DNA of 64,000 bases from Nostoc sp. NMS2 (GCF_017115105.1 NZ_JABXKH010000042.1:62001-126000); one strand, 5' to 3'. Shown: positions 50,941 to 60,864, numbered from the stretch's first letter. The notes: generated by a model from the sequence alone, not told the origin. Numbers and translations: made by a program.

Positions 50941-51642
50941 ATGTATAACGAGCAATATTTTTCAAAATTGCAGCGCGTGCAAGAACTTGTAGTAACTACT
51001 GTGTTAGGGGATATTCCTACACTTATTCTAGGGCCAAAGTTGCGTAGTTTAGGATATCGGAGTATTTTTGCCCAAATAGGTAGCCCAGTTTATATTCAAA
51101 ATGGTGTTGAATTTAACGGGACTTCTTGTATTGAGATAGGCAGTGGAGTCTATATTTTCAAGGGTGTACGGATGGATGCTAGAGGACACAAAAATAATAA
51201 AATTCATCTAGCAAATAGAGTAGCTATTGAGCGTAACGTTGATATAGGTTGTTTGGAAGATACGTGTATACATATTGACGAAGACACCTTCATTGCTCCC
51301 AACGTGTGTATTGAGGGGCCAGGAGACATTAAAATTGGCAAACACTGCATGATTGCCGCCCACTCCGGGATATATGCCAATAATCATAATTTTGCCGATC
51401 CGATGGAGCTAATTAAATACCAAGGTGTTACTCGCAAGGGAATTGTGATTGAAGATAATTGTTGGCTAGGTCATGGAGTAACGATATTAGATGGCGTTAC
51501 CGTCGGTAAAGGTAGTGTTATTGGTGCGGGAGCAGTTGTCAATAAAGATATTCCTCCTTTCTCCGTTGCTGTAGGTATACCTGCACGAGTAGTCAAAAAC
51601 CGAATTGGCAAAGACCTAGCAAAAGTTCAAACTGAGAAATAG
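50941..51642 (+). CDS. Hexapeptide-repeat (left-handed beta-helix) acyltransferase
   Basis: The 233-residue protein has tandem hexapeptide-type turns: IEIGSGVYIFKGVRMDA, RVAIERNVDIGC, EDTFIAPNVCIEGPGDIKIGKHCMIAAHSGIYANNH, GIVIEDNCWLGHGVTILDGVTVGKGSVIGAGAVV and IPPFSVAVGIPARVVKN. The His in GHGVT and the ANNHNF loop resemble xenobiotic/polysaccharide O-acetyltransferases of the CatB/WbbJ type. An acetyl-CoA-dependent role in surface polysaccharide is likely. The ATG at 50941 is preferred to the upstream TTG at 50923. Confidence 0.88.
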   Translation: MYNEQYFSKLQRVQELVVTTVLGDIPTLILGPKLRSLGYRSIFAQIGSPVYIQNGVEFNGTSCIEIGSGVYIFKGVRMDARGHKNNKIHLANRVAIERNVDIGCLEDTCIHIDEDTFIAPNVCIEGPGDIKIGKHCMIAAHSGIYANNHNFADPMELIKYQGVTRKGIVIEDNCWLGHGVTILDGVTVGKGSVIGAGAVVNKDIPPFSVAVGIPARVVKNRIGKDLAKVQTEK

Positions 51643-52100
51643 GGGATTGGGAATTGGGAATTGGGCATGGGGCATGGGGCATGGTAACTGTTTCCCATAA
51701 AGTTTAATGCAGCACTTTGCCTTTTAAGTGAGGTACAAATGCAGGACTCACGCATTAGATAGAGTTTCTACCTTCTGCCTCCTGCCTCCAAACCCTTAGT
51801 TCTTTGTACTTCATGCAAAAGAAAACTGCTGTATGTTGCCTTTTGGAAGAAACTTTAGCCGTCAGTTAACGTCACAAACTGGAGTAAGCAGTTTATGAGT
51901 TATTTTTAAGGGCATCTAAAAGTCAGACAAGTGACATTTTGCACTATTCTCAATAAGCGTAGAATAGGCATCACCAATCCCCAGTTCCCACAGTCTTCTA
52001 AAAAAGGGGCGAGATTTGGGTAATATAAAGTAGCTCTCTTTTCTGCATGGCAGATCCTCAAAGAAAAGCTTTCTTTGTTTTACCCCTTGGAGATATTTCT
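51643..52100. repeat. Short repeats and psbI promoter region
   Basis: Tandem GGGAATT and GGGGCAT units (51643-51683). A copy of the GTACAAATGCAGGACTCACG repeat (51734-51787) recurs inverted at 61625-61680. The rest (51790-52100) has no gene and presumably contains the psbI promoter. Confidence 0.6.
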
Positions 52101-52217
52101 ATGCTGACTTTAAAAATCGCTGTTTATATTGTTGTTGCCTTCTTCGTAACTATCTTCATCTTCGGATTTTTGTCGAACGATCCTGCTCGTAACCCCGGCC
52201 GTCGGGACTTAGAGTAA
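52101..52217 (+). CDS. psbI: Photosystem II reaction centre protein I
   Basis: A 38-residue ORF reading [38 protein letters not shown], which matches PsbI in length and sequence: one N-terminal transmembrane helix and the C-terminal SNDPxRNPGR-DLE. PsbI binds near D1 and CP43 in photosystem II and helps early assembly. GGAG lies ten bases before the ATG. A hairpin terminator follows at 52270. Confidence 0.96.
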
Positions 52218-52269
52218 AAGGGCGATAAATCATCCGCGACTTTGGAAGGCGGAAAATACTAAACGCCAC

Positions 52270-52306
52270 AGAAACTTACTAAATTTAGCTTAGTAAGTTT
52301 CTTCCT
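52270..52306 (+). terminator. Intrinsic terminator of psbI
   Basis: AGAAACTTACTAA / TTAGTAAGTTTCT, 13-bp perfect stem with a seven-base loop, followed by TCCTCC. Confidence 0.75.
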
Positions 52307-52353
52307 CCAGGTAGCTTGCTGTAGGTAGCAGAAGGCGACAGTCGGAAGGCAAA

Positions 52354-55350
52354 ATGTATAGTTTATCCTTCCGTCCGTCATTTGGCTGTTTGTTAGCCCG
52401 ATTTTGCTCACTTATGCTTCATCCAGTTCTGCCACCCAATCCGCCTCATATCCTCGAATCTTTACAACCTGTAAATCCCACCTCATCTGCTAGTCATACA
52501 AAGTTTCTTTCAGTTGTAGAAACTGGAATGCAGGAAAAGACAGACAAATCCAAGCAGTCTCAGGATTTGGCTGAGTTGTCAATTACGGGTGATACCAAGA
52601 GGAATTGGCCATTGCCAACTTCCATCAACTCAACTCAGGATGACTTGGTAGTTGCCGAAACTTCCTCTGTACCCCATTCACCAGAAACCTTTCCAACAGA
52701 AAATTCCCCCATCACCGACTCTGGAAGTGCTGTACTTTTGGGGCGATCGCTAATGGTTGGTTATCCCACGCAGGAGATTAAAATTTCTAATGACCAAAGT
52801 CCGAGCGAGCGCCGCTCAGAACTTCTCCTAAGAGCTGCGTTACGCAAACGGGAGACGCGAAAAGAAGCCACTGCATTGCCAAAAAAAGTTGGAGCGGAGC
52901 CTTCCCTAAATGCCAAACCTGAACCTTCTCAAAAACTCGGTGAACGATGTCTGACGCCAAGCCCTTCTCTACGAGAGGCTGCGCCAACGGGTTCGGGGGA
53001 TCGCAATCGACGGGAACCGCCAAGACTGCGACCCCCTCACTGCTTTGCGTCTACGCTAAATCCCAATATTGCTAGAGAAAAACAAACCTTTTTGGACTCT
53101 CCACGGTTTAGCTATAGAGTCACCCCAAGTCCCCTTGTCGCCCAATCCCTGCCTTCTATTCCAGTTGTCCCAAGGGTGACAACCAGCAACAAGTTAGTTG
53201 AATCTAAGGCGGAAATTTTAGCTAAGAAGTTAACCCAGCAAAAACAGCTAAGTGACATTACTGCACCACAGTCTTCAGAAAGAAACAATATCTCTCTATC
53301 TGCTGCCGATCTTGCACCAAGTTCTCAATCAGTACAAAATTTTCTAAAATTCCAGTCTCGTAAACCGACAAAGGAACTTTCAACGCCCATCACTGTAGAA
53401 TTCAGTTCCCAAGTCCAACAACAAACTCAAGCACCAACATCTACACCACAAGTAAATACCACCAATCAGCCACAAGCACCAGCTAGCAAGCCGCCAGCCA
53501 AACCGAGAATTGTAGAAGTCACTTCAGATCGGCAAGAGTATGATGAGCAACGACGAATTATTACAGCTGTTGGAAATGTAGTTGTGCGATTTGATGGGGC
53601 AGTGGTGGATGCCGATCGCTTGCAAGTCAATTTGGACAACTTAATTGCCGCAGGGGAAGGCAATGTAACTTTAACCAGGGGCGATCAGATACTGCGTGGA
53701 CAACGCTTTACCTATAACTTTGTTCAAGATAGTGGAGAACTCTTAAATGGTACAGGAGAAATTTATGTGCCCTCAGCACAAACAGATTTTGCTTTTTCAC
53801 CCATAGATGCAACTGCTGGTGGAGTTACAAAACGCCCGCCCAGCGATCGCATTAGAGCCAATCAGCCCCTTTCGGCTGTGAGCAGCCCTGGACAACTTGA
53901 TTTGACATTGGGTGGTCAGGCTGATGCTAGCAACCTCTCACCCCCGAAAACAGGGGGTGCAGTCAATCGGCTCAGATTTGAAGCTGAACACATTGATTTT
54001 TATCCGCAAGGCTGGCAAGCAAGAAATGTTCGCCTTACCAACGATCCTTTTTCGCCTCCAGAACTAGAGTTACGCGCAGATACAGTAACTCTGACGCGAG
54101 AAACACCCTTGCTAGACCGCATCAGGACACAGCGACAGCGTTTGGTATTGGATCAAAAAATCTCCTTACCAATTCCGGTGAATCAGCAGAAGATTGACCG
54201 CCGGGAGCGGGACGTTACACCTGCAATTGTTTCTCCTGGCTATGATGGAGATAAGCGGGGTGGTTTGTATATTGAGCGTGGCTTTCCAGTGATCGATACA
54301 GAGCAGACAAGCTGGACGATCACGCCTCAGTTATTAGTACAGAGAGGTGTGCAAGAAGGTGCGGGTAACTTAGGCTCGCTGTTTGCTATAAAGACAAAGG
54401 TAAATTCTGTTTTGAATCCACGAGCAGTAATTGAAGGAACTGGGGAGTTAACCAGTTTTGACTTAGACAAGGTGGAAGACAATTTGCGGGTGAATTTGGG
54501 ATTGCGCCAGACAATAGGCACTTCCCTTCCTCATATATTGAATGTGCAATATAATTACCGCGATCGCCTCTACAACGGTACTCTCGGTTTTCAAACTGTC
54601 CAGAGCAGTTTTGGCGGCATTCTTACCTCTCCTGTGATTCCTTTAGGAAAAAGTGGCATCAACCTCACCTATCAGGCAAGCGCCCAGTATATCGATGCCA
54701 ATACCGATCGCCAAGACTTACTAGAACCCCTACGGCAAAACGATCGCATCTCACTAGGTCGTTTACAAGCTAGTGCTGACCTCAGTACTGGGGTGTTACT
54801 GTGGCAGGGAAAACCATTACCACCCACTGCCACTGAAGGATTACGATACACGGCTAACCCTGTAGTTCCTTACTTGCAAGCGATCGCTGGACTTACGGGC
54901 ACTACGAGTTATTACACCAATGGTGATAACCAAAGCACCCTAACTGCTAAAATTGGTTTACAAGGACAAATTGGTCATTTTTCTCGCCCTTTTTTCGACT
55001 ATACCGCCTTTAATATTAGTTACTCTCAAGGCTTAAACAACGGATTATCACCCTTTTTGTTCGATCGATCCGTTGATAACAAAGTTTTGACTGCTGGGAT
55101 ATCACAGCAAATCTACGGCCCTTTTCGCTTAGGCTTTCAAACATCTGTGAACTTGGATACAGGTAGAGAATCTAGTACCGACTACATTTTAGAATATAGC
55201 CGTCGCACCTATGGCATCACCTTGCGTTACAATCCGGTGTTGGAATTAGGCGGCTTTAGCATCCGAATTAGTGATTTTAACTGGGGTGGCGGCACTGATC
55301 CATTTTCTGAAGTTAAGCCAGTAGTAAACGGTGTGCAACAGAATAATTAA
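52354..55350 (+). CDS. DUF3769 LptD-like outer-membrane protein with OstA/LptA-like segment
   Basis: The 998-residue protein has a long Ser/Pro-rich N-terminal part (1-380), an OstA/LptA-like beta segment (about 385-472: EVTSDRQEYDEQRRIITAVGNVVVRFDGAVVDAD), and a C-terminal beta-barrel region with repeated aromatic strands, as in the cyanobacterial DUF3769 family related to LptD. A role in lipopolysaccharide or outer-membrane lipid delivery is inferred from that relationship. Residues about 150-235 are Arg/Pro-rich (NRREPPRLRPPHC) and encoded by repeat-like DNA (52801-53058), an in-frame insertion in the linker. No close signal peptide is clear; GCLLARFCSLMLHP near the start may act as one. 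Confidence 0.82.
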   Translation: MYSLSFRPSFGCLLARFCSLMLHPVLPPNPPHILESLQPVNPTSSASHTKFLSVVETGMQEKTDKSKQSQDLAELSITGDTKRNWPLPTSINSTQDDLVVAETSSVPHSPETFPTENSPITDSGSAVLLGRSLMVGYPTQEIKISNDQSPSERRSELLLRAALRKRETRKEATALPKKVGAEPSLNAKPEPSQKLGERCLTPSPSLREAAPTGSGDRNRREPPRLRPPHCFASTLNPNIAREKQTFLDSPRFSYRVTPSPLVAQSLPSIPVVPRVTTSNKLVESKAEILAKKLTQQKQLSDITAPQSSERNNISLSAADLAPSSQSVQNFLKFQSRKPTKELSTPITVEFSSQVQQQTQAPTSTPQVNTTNQPQAPASKPPAKPRIVEVTSDRQEYDEQRRIITAVGNVVVRFDGAVVDADRLQVNLDNLIAAGEGNVTLTRGDQILRGQRFTYNFVQDSGELLNGTGEIYVPSAQTDFAFSPIDATAGGVTKRPPSDRIRANQPLSAVSSPGQLDLTLGGQADASNLSPPKTGGAVNRLRFEAEHIDFYPQGWQARNVRLTNDPFSPPELELRADTVTLTRETPLLDRIRTQRQRLVLDQKISLPIPVNQQKIDRRERDVTPAIVSPGYDGDKRGGLYIERGFPVIDTEQTSWTITPQLLVQRGVQEGAGNLGSLFAIKTKVNSVLNPRAVIEGTGELTSFDLDKVEDNLRVNLGLRQTIGTSLPHILNVQYNYRDRLYNGTLGFQTVQSSFGGILTSPVIPLGKSGINLTYQASAQYIDANTDRQDLLEPLRQNDRISLGRLQASADLSTGVLLWQGKPLPPTATEGLRYTANPVVPYLQAIAGLTGTTSYYTNGDNQSTLTAKIGLQGQIGHFSRPFFDYTAFNISYSQGLNNGLSPFLFDRSVDNKVLTAGISQQIYGPFRLGFQTSVNLDTGRESSTDYILEYSRRTYGITLRYNPVLELGGFSIRISDFNWGGGTDPFSEVKPVVNGVQQNN

Positions 55351-55408
55351 CGAGAAGGAGGCAGAATAATGCCTCCGGCACGCTCTTCGCGTTCAGAATT
55401 TTGAATAA

Positions 55409-55750
55409 GGGACTTCCAACAAATAAATTATCCAATCTTGTGAGGTGGGCCGAAAAGCCATTGGTGTCAACTTAACGTGAAACCCTCGCAATGACGTTAT
55501 ATTAAGCCTACTCAATTACCAATTAAGTCGTCGGAACCCCACCCCGCTTTTGTCTAGCGACAAAATCTCCCCTCCCCGTGAACGGGGAGGGGATTAAGGG
55601 GAGCCAGTGCGGTCTTGGGGTCTCCCCAAGTGGAGCATCTGGCGTGTGGGGTAAAACGCCTGTGGAATAGGCTTTCTGACTTAAGTTGACACCAATGGCT
55701 TTTCGGCCCATCCCACAATAAATAGTTGAATATTTTTTATTTGGAAGTCC
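55409..55750. mobile_element. MITE-like element with long inverted ends
   Basis: The inner arms (55438-55475 and 55681-55718) are 38 bases with two mismatches, including GGGCCGAAAAGCCATTGG. Further out, GGACTTCCAA (55409-55418) and TTGGAAGTCC (55741-55750) extend the inverted ends to about 68 bases with gaps. The interior of about 205 bases has a hairpin CCCCTCCCCGTG / CACGGGGAGGGG-like and no transposase. Total 342 bp. Confidence 0.7.
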
Positions 55751-56090
55751 TTAACCATAATAAAGTAGGACTTACGCATTGACAGGAAAGACCAAGTATA
55801 GATGATTTGAAAAACCAGATCAGTTGTAAGGCAATACAGTTCGGTTAAGGTTTTTTTGATGAAAATTTTAGATCGCAAAGACGCGATAAATCGCTGTCAA
55901 GACGAAAGACCGATTATTGTAGAGACGGCGATTCATCGCGTCTCTTGCCTTAATAGACGAAAAGGATTTGCCCTCATCCCCCAACCTATCCCCCAAATAT
56001 GGGATTCGGGGAGCTAGAATTTCAAAGTCCCTCTCCCATATCTGGGAGAGGGATTTAGGGTGAGGGCGAAAACTACGGTTCTCAACTTAG
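55751..56090. repeat. Dispersed repeats
   Basis: GTAGGACTTACGCATTGACAG (55767-55787) is a half MITE end. 55832-55894 repeats 43711-43772. 55917-55946 is a GAGACGGCGATTCATCGCGTCTC hairpin. 55966-56065 has CCCTCATCCCCCAACC / GGGATTTAGGGTGAGGG-like inverted text. No gene. Confidence 0.65.
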
Positions 56091-56133
56091 ATGAGGCTTA
56101 AGTCTTTAAGCGGAGATGATTTAAAGTGCAACC

Positions 56134-56412
56134 TCACATAGAATCTGTATGAGGAATCGCACAATTGGTTGATGCACCCCCAGGTATTCTCAGGTTGGCA
56201 TAGTCGCCGCTTAATTGAACACGTGAAGGTGGTTGATGTAGGATTGCACAACATCTTTGAACTGCGGCTTGATATTCTCGCCATTGCTTACGGATTGCAA
56301 TACTGGCGGCATCGTTACCTAAGTCTGAAAATCTTAGCCCAGACCGAATTAGCCAAGATTCTACATCAGTTGTTTCACCCAGTATTTCTGAAATGGGATT
56401 AATCTTTTCCAT
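56134..56412 (-). CDS. Hypothetical protein
   Basis: The 92-residue product begins MEKINPISEILGETTDVESWLIRSG and has helical, charged composition with IRKQWREYQAAVQRCCAIL. Frames on the plus strand here (56169-56402) are shadows with poorer composition. No clear ribosome binding site and no family. Its first 70 residues look like a real folded protein; the last 20 may be read-through into non-conserved sequence. Confidence 0.5.
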   Translation of the reverse strand: MEKINPISEILGETTDVESWLIRSGLRFSDLGNDAASIAIRKQWREYQAAVQRCCAILHQPPSRVQLSGDYANLRIPGGASTNCAIPHTDSM

Positions 56413-56634
56413 GAGTAATATCTTTTATTCATATTTAAAATCGGTCATTTCACTTTAAGAGAAACTATTCATAATAGCTAATATAATTGGTTATCAAAAT
56501 CATAAATAAAAATGATTAAAAAAATGTGTCATATCTGAGTATCCATACTCAGATATGACAGAACGAATCACTATTACGGCTGGTAAACATCATTGCTTTA
56601 GCTTGCGAATAAGCTGTTTCCTAGCTCGTAATCA

Positions 56635-57147
56635 CTAGAAGCGATAGCCTAATCCAGCTTGGAAGCTGACAGCATCAGCATTACTATTTCTGTAGGCATC
56701 AATGCCCCATTTAGTATCGCCATAAGCGATGACATTATTGCTAACTTCTGATTCAATACCAAGGGTGACTACAGGTGCATTCTGGTTGCCCAATGGAGTT
56801 TTTTGACCTTCGTCAGTTACAAAAGAATAACCACCACCGAAGTAAACGTTAGTATTTTTGGCGATGGGCGCATCGTAAGTCACGATGGGCATAATTGCAG
56901 CAGCATCACCACCATACAGCACAGAACCCCGTAGTGAAACAGGCGCATTGGGAACGGCGTAACGTCCTTGAATATTACCGCCAAGTTGTGCTTCATCGTT
57001 TCCTTGTCCGCCACTGGTTGCACCAACCGCAATCCCAGCACCGATATAATTACCGTTTGTACCAGCTGTTTGAGCAGAAGCAATTCCCGCCGAGAGGACA
57101 ATGGAAGCAACAGCAAAGAAAGAGGCAGCGAATTTTGTCAGTTTCAT
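56635..57147 (-). CDS. Small outer-membrane beta-barrel protein
   Basis: From ATG 57147 the product is 170 residues. It has a signal peptide MKLTKFAASFFAVASIVLS with cleavage likely after GIASAQ. Amphipathic strands follow (NYIGAGIAVGAT, NIQGRYAVPNAPVSLRGSVLYG, NVYFGGGYSFV, AVSFQAGLGYRF). The C-terminal Phe after alternating aromatics is the usual outer-membrane assembly signal. Eight strands are plausible for this length. Function unknown (OmpA/OmpX-like barrel). Upstream in-frame codons to 57180 are less likely because they precede the signal. Confidence 0.8.
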   Translation of the reverse strand: MKLTKFAASFFAVASIVLSAGIASAQTAGTNGNYIGAGIAVGATSGGQGNDEAQLGGNIQGRYAVPNAPVSLRGSVLYGGDAAAIMPIVTYDAPIAKNTNVYFGGGYSFVTDEGQKTPLGNQNAPVVTLGIESEVSNNVIAYGDTKWGIDAYRNSNADAVSFQAGLGYRF

Positions 57148-57307
57148 AGAATTCTTCTCACTAGAGTTAGGTAAAATCAATGTTCTCTAGTACTAGAATC
57201 TCTTTTTTTACAAAATGTAACCTCGCACACTTGGTTCACCCTACTGGCTGAATTATTTCTCACCCACTTGGGTATACGATGTTGCGGAATAGAAGTATGA
57301 ATCTGGA

Positions 57308-57338
57308 TGTAGAGACGTTGCAATGCAACGTCTCTACA
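57308..57338. repeat. Dispersed hairpin TGTAGAGACGTTGCA, copy 3
   Basis: Perfect 15-bp inverted repeat around a single A, same family as 22468-22498 and 20472-20502. Confidence 0.8.
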
Positions 57339-57410
57339 AGGATTTTGAAATTACGCAAAATTATCACCCTGGCTACTTCGGTGTATTTAACTCAAAAATT
57401 AAAATACTGG

Positions 57411-59015
57411 TTATTTTTTCAAAAAGCGTTGACGCAGACGAAATATAAAAAGATTCACCTCTGGTATTTTCATCCACGAAGCGATCGCAGCAAACACCGC
57501 AATCCCCACGAAGCCAGATATACACAATTGCAAAACCAAAATCAGTAAACCCGTTTTACCTAGCAATTGCTGAGAACCAACCAATGTCCCATAGCTAGCT
57601 ACCCCAGCTACCACGCTCCCAGCAGCCAAACCCAAAATCGGCAAACCCCACTCCCGCCAAGGTAAACCATTGAGTTTGCGATCGAGCAACCACAACAGCA
57701 TCAACATTGAGCTACAATTTACACCCACTGTTGCTAACACCAAACCGGGAGCGCCAAAAGGTTTAACGAAAAACCAATCTAATATGATGTTGAGCAAGAT
57801 GTTAAAAATACTGATGCGAAAAGGTGTTTGTCCATCGCCTAAAGCGTAGAATACTCGCACCAAAACATCACGTCCCAAATAGACAAACATCCCAATTCCG
57901 TAGGCGACTAGCAAGGATGAAACTAGCTGTGTGGCTTCTGGCTTGAAAGCACCGCGTTCATATATCACCTGCACAATGGGTACAGATAGCGCTACCATCA
58001 ACGCCCCTAGCGGTAGCATGGTGAAGGCAGTGAGTAGTAGTCCTTGGCGAATGCGTAATTTTAAATCTGGCCAATTTTCGGGGCCCGCAAGTTTGGCAAA
58101 TATTGGTAAAAGGGGCAGTAAAATGATATTAGAAATAATCCCTAACGGAGTTTGAACTAATAGATTCGCATAGTTAAATCCTGCCGCAGCACCAGGGATA
58201 GGACTAGCAAAATAAAGGTCAGTGGCAACATTAATTGGCATCATTCCAGAAGAAATTGTTGCCGGAGTCATGATTTTAATTACTTCTTGAACGCCTGGGG
58301 ATTTAAACTCAAACCGCAGGCGTAATGTGCCTAATCCTAACCGCCACTGGACAATTAGCTGCACTAACCATTGGAGAATTGCTCCTGCTAAGGTTCCCCA
58401 AGCTAAGACCATTCCACCGATTAAAGCGTACTCCGGTTTAATAATGTCTTTGCCCAGTTGCATCGCCAGGATACCAAGACCGGCAACAACGGTAATACTG
58501 GATAATAAAGGACTAATGGAAAGTAACCAATATTGATTGGCTGTATTGAGAGTACCAAAGCCAATGCCAATTAAACCGGCAAATAAAGCCATTGGTGCCA
58601 TAATGCGGAGTTGTTGAATTGCGATCGCTCTGGTTGTCTCTTCCAAACCATGACCGACTATATCAACGATCGCATCCGCAAATAAAACTTGAGCCACTGT
58701 CACCAGCAACAGCACTCCAGCCACCAGCGTTGTCACAGTTTCCACTAGAGGAGCCGCTTCTTCTCGCCGCCGCTTGGCTAAAACGCTGACAACTGCACTG
58801 TGTAATGGCCCATTGACACCACCGAGTAAGATCAACAGAAAGCCAGGGATAATATAGGCGTAGCTATAGGCGGTAGCAGCAGCACCAACACCAAAAGCCG
58901 CAGCGATCGCTTGCTGCCGCACTAAACCGAAGACTTTACTAATTAATGTGGCTGCGGCAACAATGCCAGCAATTCCAGCGAAAGAACGAGAGGGTTTTTG
59001 GTCTTGTTGTGTCAC
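57411..59015 (-). CDS. murJ: Lipid II flippase MurJ (MviN)
   Basis: The 534-residue polytopic protein starts MTQQDQKPSRSFAGIAGIVAAATLISKVFGLVRQQAIAAAFG, the MviN/MurJ hallmark (R in GLVRQ). It has about 14 hydrophobic segments and the conserved loops GGVNGPLHSAVVSVLAKR and VYLGRDVLVRVFYALGDGQTP. MurJ flips lipid II across the inner membrane for peptidoglycan synthesis. Length matches the family. It appears monocistronic. Confidence 0.94.
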   Translation of the reverse strand: MTQQDQKPSRSFAGIAGIVAAATLISKVFGLVRQQAIAAAFGVGAAATAYSYAYIIPGFLLILLGGVNGPLHSAVVSVLAKRRREEAAPLVETVTTLVAGVLLLVTVAQVLFADAIVDIVGHGLEETTRAIAIQQLRIMAPMALFAGLIGIGFGTLNTANQYWLLSISPLLSSITVVAGLGILAMQLGKDIIKPEYALIGGMVLAWGTLAGAILQWLVQLIVQWRLGLGTLRLRFEFKSPGVQEVIKIMTPATISSGMMPINVATDLYFASPIPGAAAGFNYANLLVQTPLGIISNIILLPLLPIFAKLAGPENWPDLKLRIRQGLLLTAFTMLPLGALMVALSVPIVQVIYERGAFKPEATQLVSSLLVAYGIGMFVYLGRDVLVRVFYALGDGQTPFRISIFNILLNIILDWFFVKPFGAPGLVLATVGVNCSSMLMLLWLLDRKLNGLPWREWGLPILGLAAGSVVAGVASYGTLVGSQQLLGKTGLLILVLQLCISGFVGIAVFAAIASWMKIPEVNLFIFRLRQRFLKK

Positions 59016-59125
59016 AAATAATATCCGACAACTCTTGCACAGGGCATACTTTAAAACATTTAACCTGAAATACCGCAGTCTGTCAGGTAAATTTTGGCAA
59101 ATCAGTCATTAGTTTATAGTCATTT

Positions 59126-59302
59126 TAAGTAGGTCGGCGTAATTAAAGCTAATTGGCTAAGGCTGTCATTTGTCCTTTGTCACTTGTACTGCCCTTCGAC
59201 TACGCTCAGGAACCGCGTAGTCGAAGTATTGGTCATTAGTAAGAGTTTTAAGCCTATTTACGTTTCGTAACATACTTGAGTTTTTTCGCGCTAACTTACT
59301 TA
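59126..59302. mobile_element. MITE-like element, TAAGTAGGTCGGC family, copy C
   Basis: Ends TAAGTAGGTCGGCG and CGCTAACTTACTTA (inverted, 12 of 14). The interior shares AATTAAAGCTAA, TTTGTCCTTTGTCACTTGTACTG, GTCGAAGTATTGGTCATTAG and GTTTCGTAACATA with copy B. It has an additional hairpin CTTCGACTACGC / GCGTAGTCGAAG. Confidence 0.7.
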
Positions 59303-59664
59303 AGTGTGATGCCTGCGGGGGATAGAGCGAAATTACTGCGATCGCCTGGCTTGCTCTCTGAAAGCTGTTTGTGTCATACTTACAAAACTTACTAATCACT
59401 AAATTCCGAGCGACTTTAAGTTGTATTCTGAAGGATCGCCAGAAGACCTAAATTCCACGTCAAAAACTGAAGAAGAAAAGAAAGTAGGATTTAGACTACA
59501 ACTATGTAGTCTGTCCGATTAATTCTGATAGGTGAGGGTGAGCAGATCCCCGACTTCTTGAAGAAGTAGGGGATCTTACAGTCCCGCAAAATTAATGGGA
59601 GAGACCACTAGTTGCGATCGCTTAACTCCGATGCAAGCATCTTAAGCGCTTTGAAGGAGTATTT
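59303..59664. other. Intergenic region upstream of the flavoprotein gene
   Basis: A hairpin GATCCCCGACTTCTT / AAGAAGTAGGGGATC lies at 59546-59576. There is a HIP1-like site near 59616 and AAGGAG at 59654-59659 serving the next gene. No ORF. Confidence 0.6.
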
Positions 59665-60864
59665 ATGTCACAGTTGGAGCAAGACGTGCCAGAAACCTTT
59701 GTAACCAAAAGCTTAGAAACTCTCCCTAATATTTTTGATCGGGTCGAGACTCTGGCTAAAGACTTTGCCACTCGTGCAGGCACACACGATAAAGAGGGTT
59801 CCTTTCCCTTCGAGAATTTTACAGCTTTGCATGAGGCAAAATTACTCAGCCTCACCATTCCCCGTGAATTAGGTGGTGAGGGTTTAGGGCTAACAACTAT
59901 CTGCCGAGTCATTGAAGGGATAGCGCGTGGCGATGCTTCAACCGCGCTAGTGTTGACGATGCACTATCTCCAACATGCCAATGCGGCCCGTAGCCGTCGT
60001 TGGCATCCAGAAGTATATAAACGGTTGTGTCGTGAATCCATTGAAGCCATTGCCCTGATCAATGCAGCCCGTGTCGAACCAGAGTTAGGAACGCCAGCTA
60101 GAGGCGGATTACCTGCCACAATTGCCGAACGGACAACAGAGGGTTGGCGTTTAACAGGCCACAAGCAATACACTACGGGTAGTCCCATCCTCAGTTACTT
60201 TGTTGTTTGGGCACGGACAACTGAAGATGAACCACAAGTTGGCAATTTTTTGGTTCCGCGCGATTTGCCCGGTTTGCAAATTGTCGAAACCTGGGATCAC
60301 TTGGGGATGAGAGCGACAGGCAGCCACGATCTGATTTTAGAGAATGTATTAATTCCCTTAGAATATGCCCTGAATATCAATCCCATACCTGCTGCACCAT
60401 TAGTTGATCCACTGGTTTCCACTTGGGGCAGTTTGACAGTGAGTGCTTTATATCTTGGTGTGGCTACCAGTGCGCGTGACTGGCTGGTTAAATATCTTTG
60501 GGAGCGATCGCCTTCTAATCTCAAAGAGCCACTGGCAACTCTGCCACGCTTCCAAAATGCTGTGGGTGAAATAGAAGCACTGCTATTTGCTAACAATAGA
60601 TTAATTTATAGCTTGGCTCAAGATATTGATCGGGGCGAGTCTGATGCTAACGTAGGATTACAGGCACAAGCTGTTAAATATCTTACTACAACTAACTCAA
60701 TTCGTGCTGTGGAGATTGCCTTAGAACTAACTGGTAATCCTGGTATGTTAAAAAGGAATCCTTTAGAGCGACACTACCGTGACGTTCTGTGCAGCCGTAT
60801 CCATACACCGCAAAACGATGTTATTTGTCAGTCATTAGGTAAGTCAGCACTGAAAGTCGAGTAA
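59665..60864 (+). CDS. Acyl-CoA dehydrogenase-superfamily flavoprotein (SfnB/DszC-like)
   Basis: The 399-residue protein has the fold order: N-terminal helical domain (LSLTIPRELGGEGLGLTTICRVIEGIARGDASTALVL), middle beta domain (LTGHKQYTTGSPILSYFVVWART, DHLGMRATGSHDLILENV) and C-terminal helical domain (LTGNPGMLKRNPLERHYRDVLCSRIHTPQND). The last motif and the absence of the usual catalytic Glu region suggest the flavin monooxygenase-like branch (SfnB, DszC) rather than fatty acid oxidation. A role in sulfonate or sulfone use is possible, not shown. AAGGAG lies before the ATG. Confidence 0.82.
   Translation: MSQLEQDVPETFVTKSLETLPNIFDRVETLAKDFATRAGTHDKEGSFPFENFTALHEAKLLSLTIPRELGGEGLGLTTICRVIEGIARGDASTALVLTMHYLQHANAARSRRWHPEVYKRLCRESIEAIALINAARVEPELGTPARGGLPATIAERTTEGWRLTGHKQYTTGSPILSYFVVWARTTEDEPQVGNFLVPRDLPGLQIVETWDHLGMRATGSHDLILENVLIPLEYALNINPIPAAPLVDPLVSTWGSLTVSALYLGVATSARDWLVKYLWERSPSNLKEPLATLPRFQNAVGEIEALLFANNRLIYSLAQDIDRGESDANVGLQAQAVKYLTTTNSIRAVEIALELTGNPGMLKRNPLERHYRDVLCSRIHTPQNDVICQSLGKSALKVE

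Noticed and set aside
55523-55878. Minus-strand ORFs of 62 and 65 codons
   Set aside because: They lie in the inverted-repeat element and in dispersed repeats.
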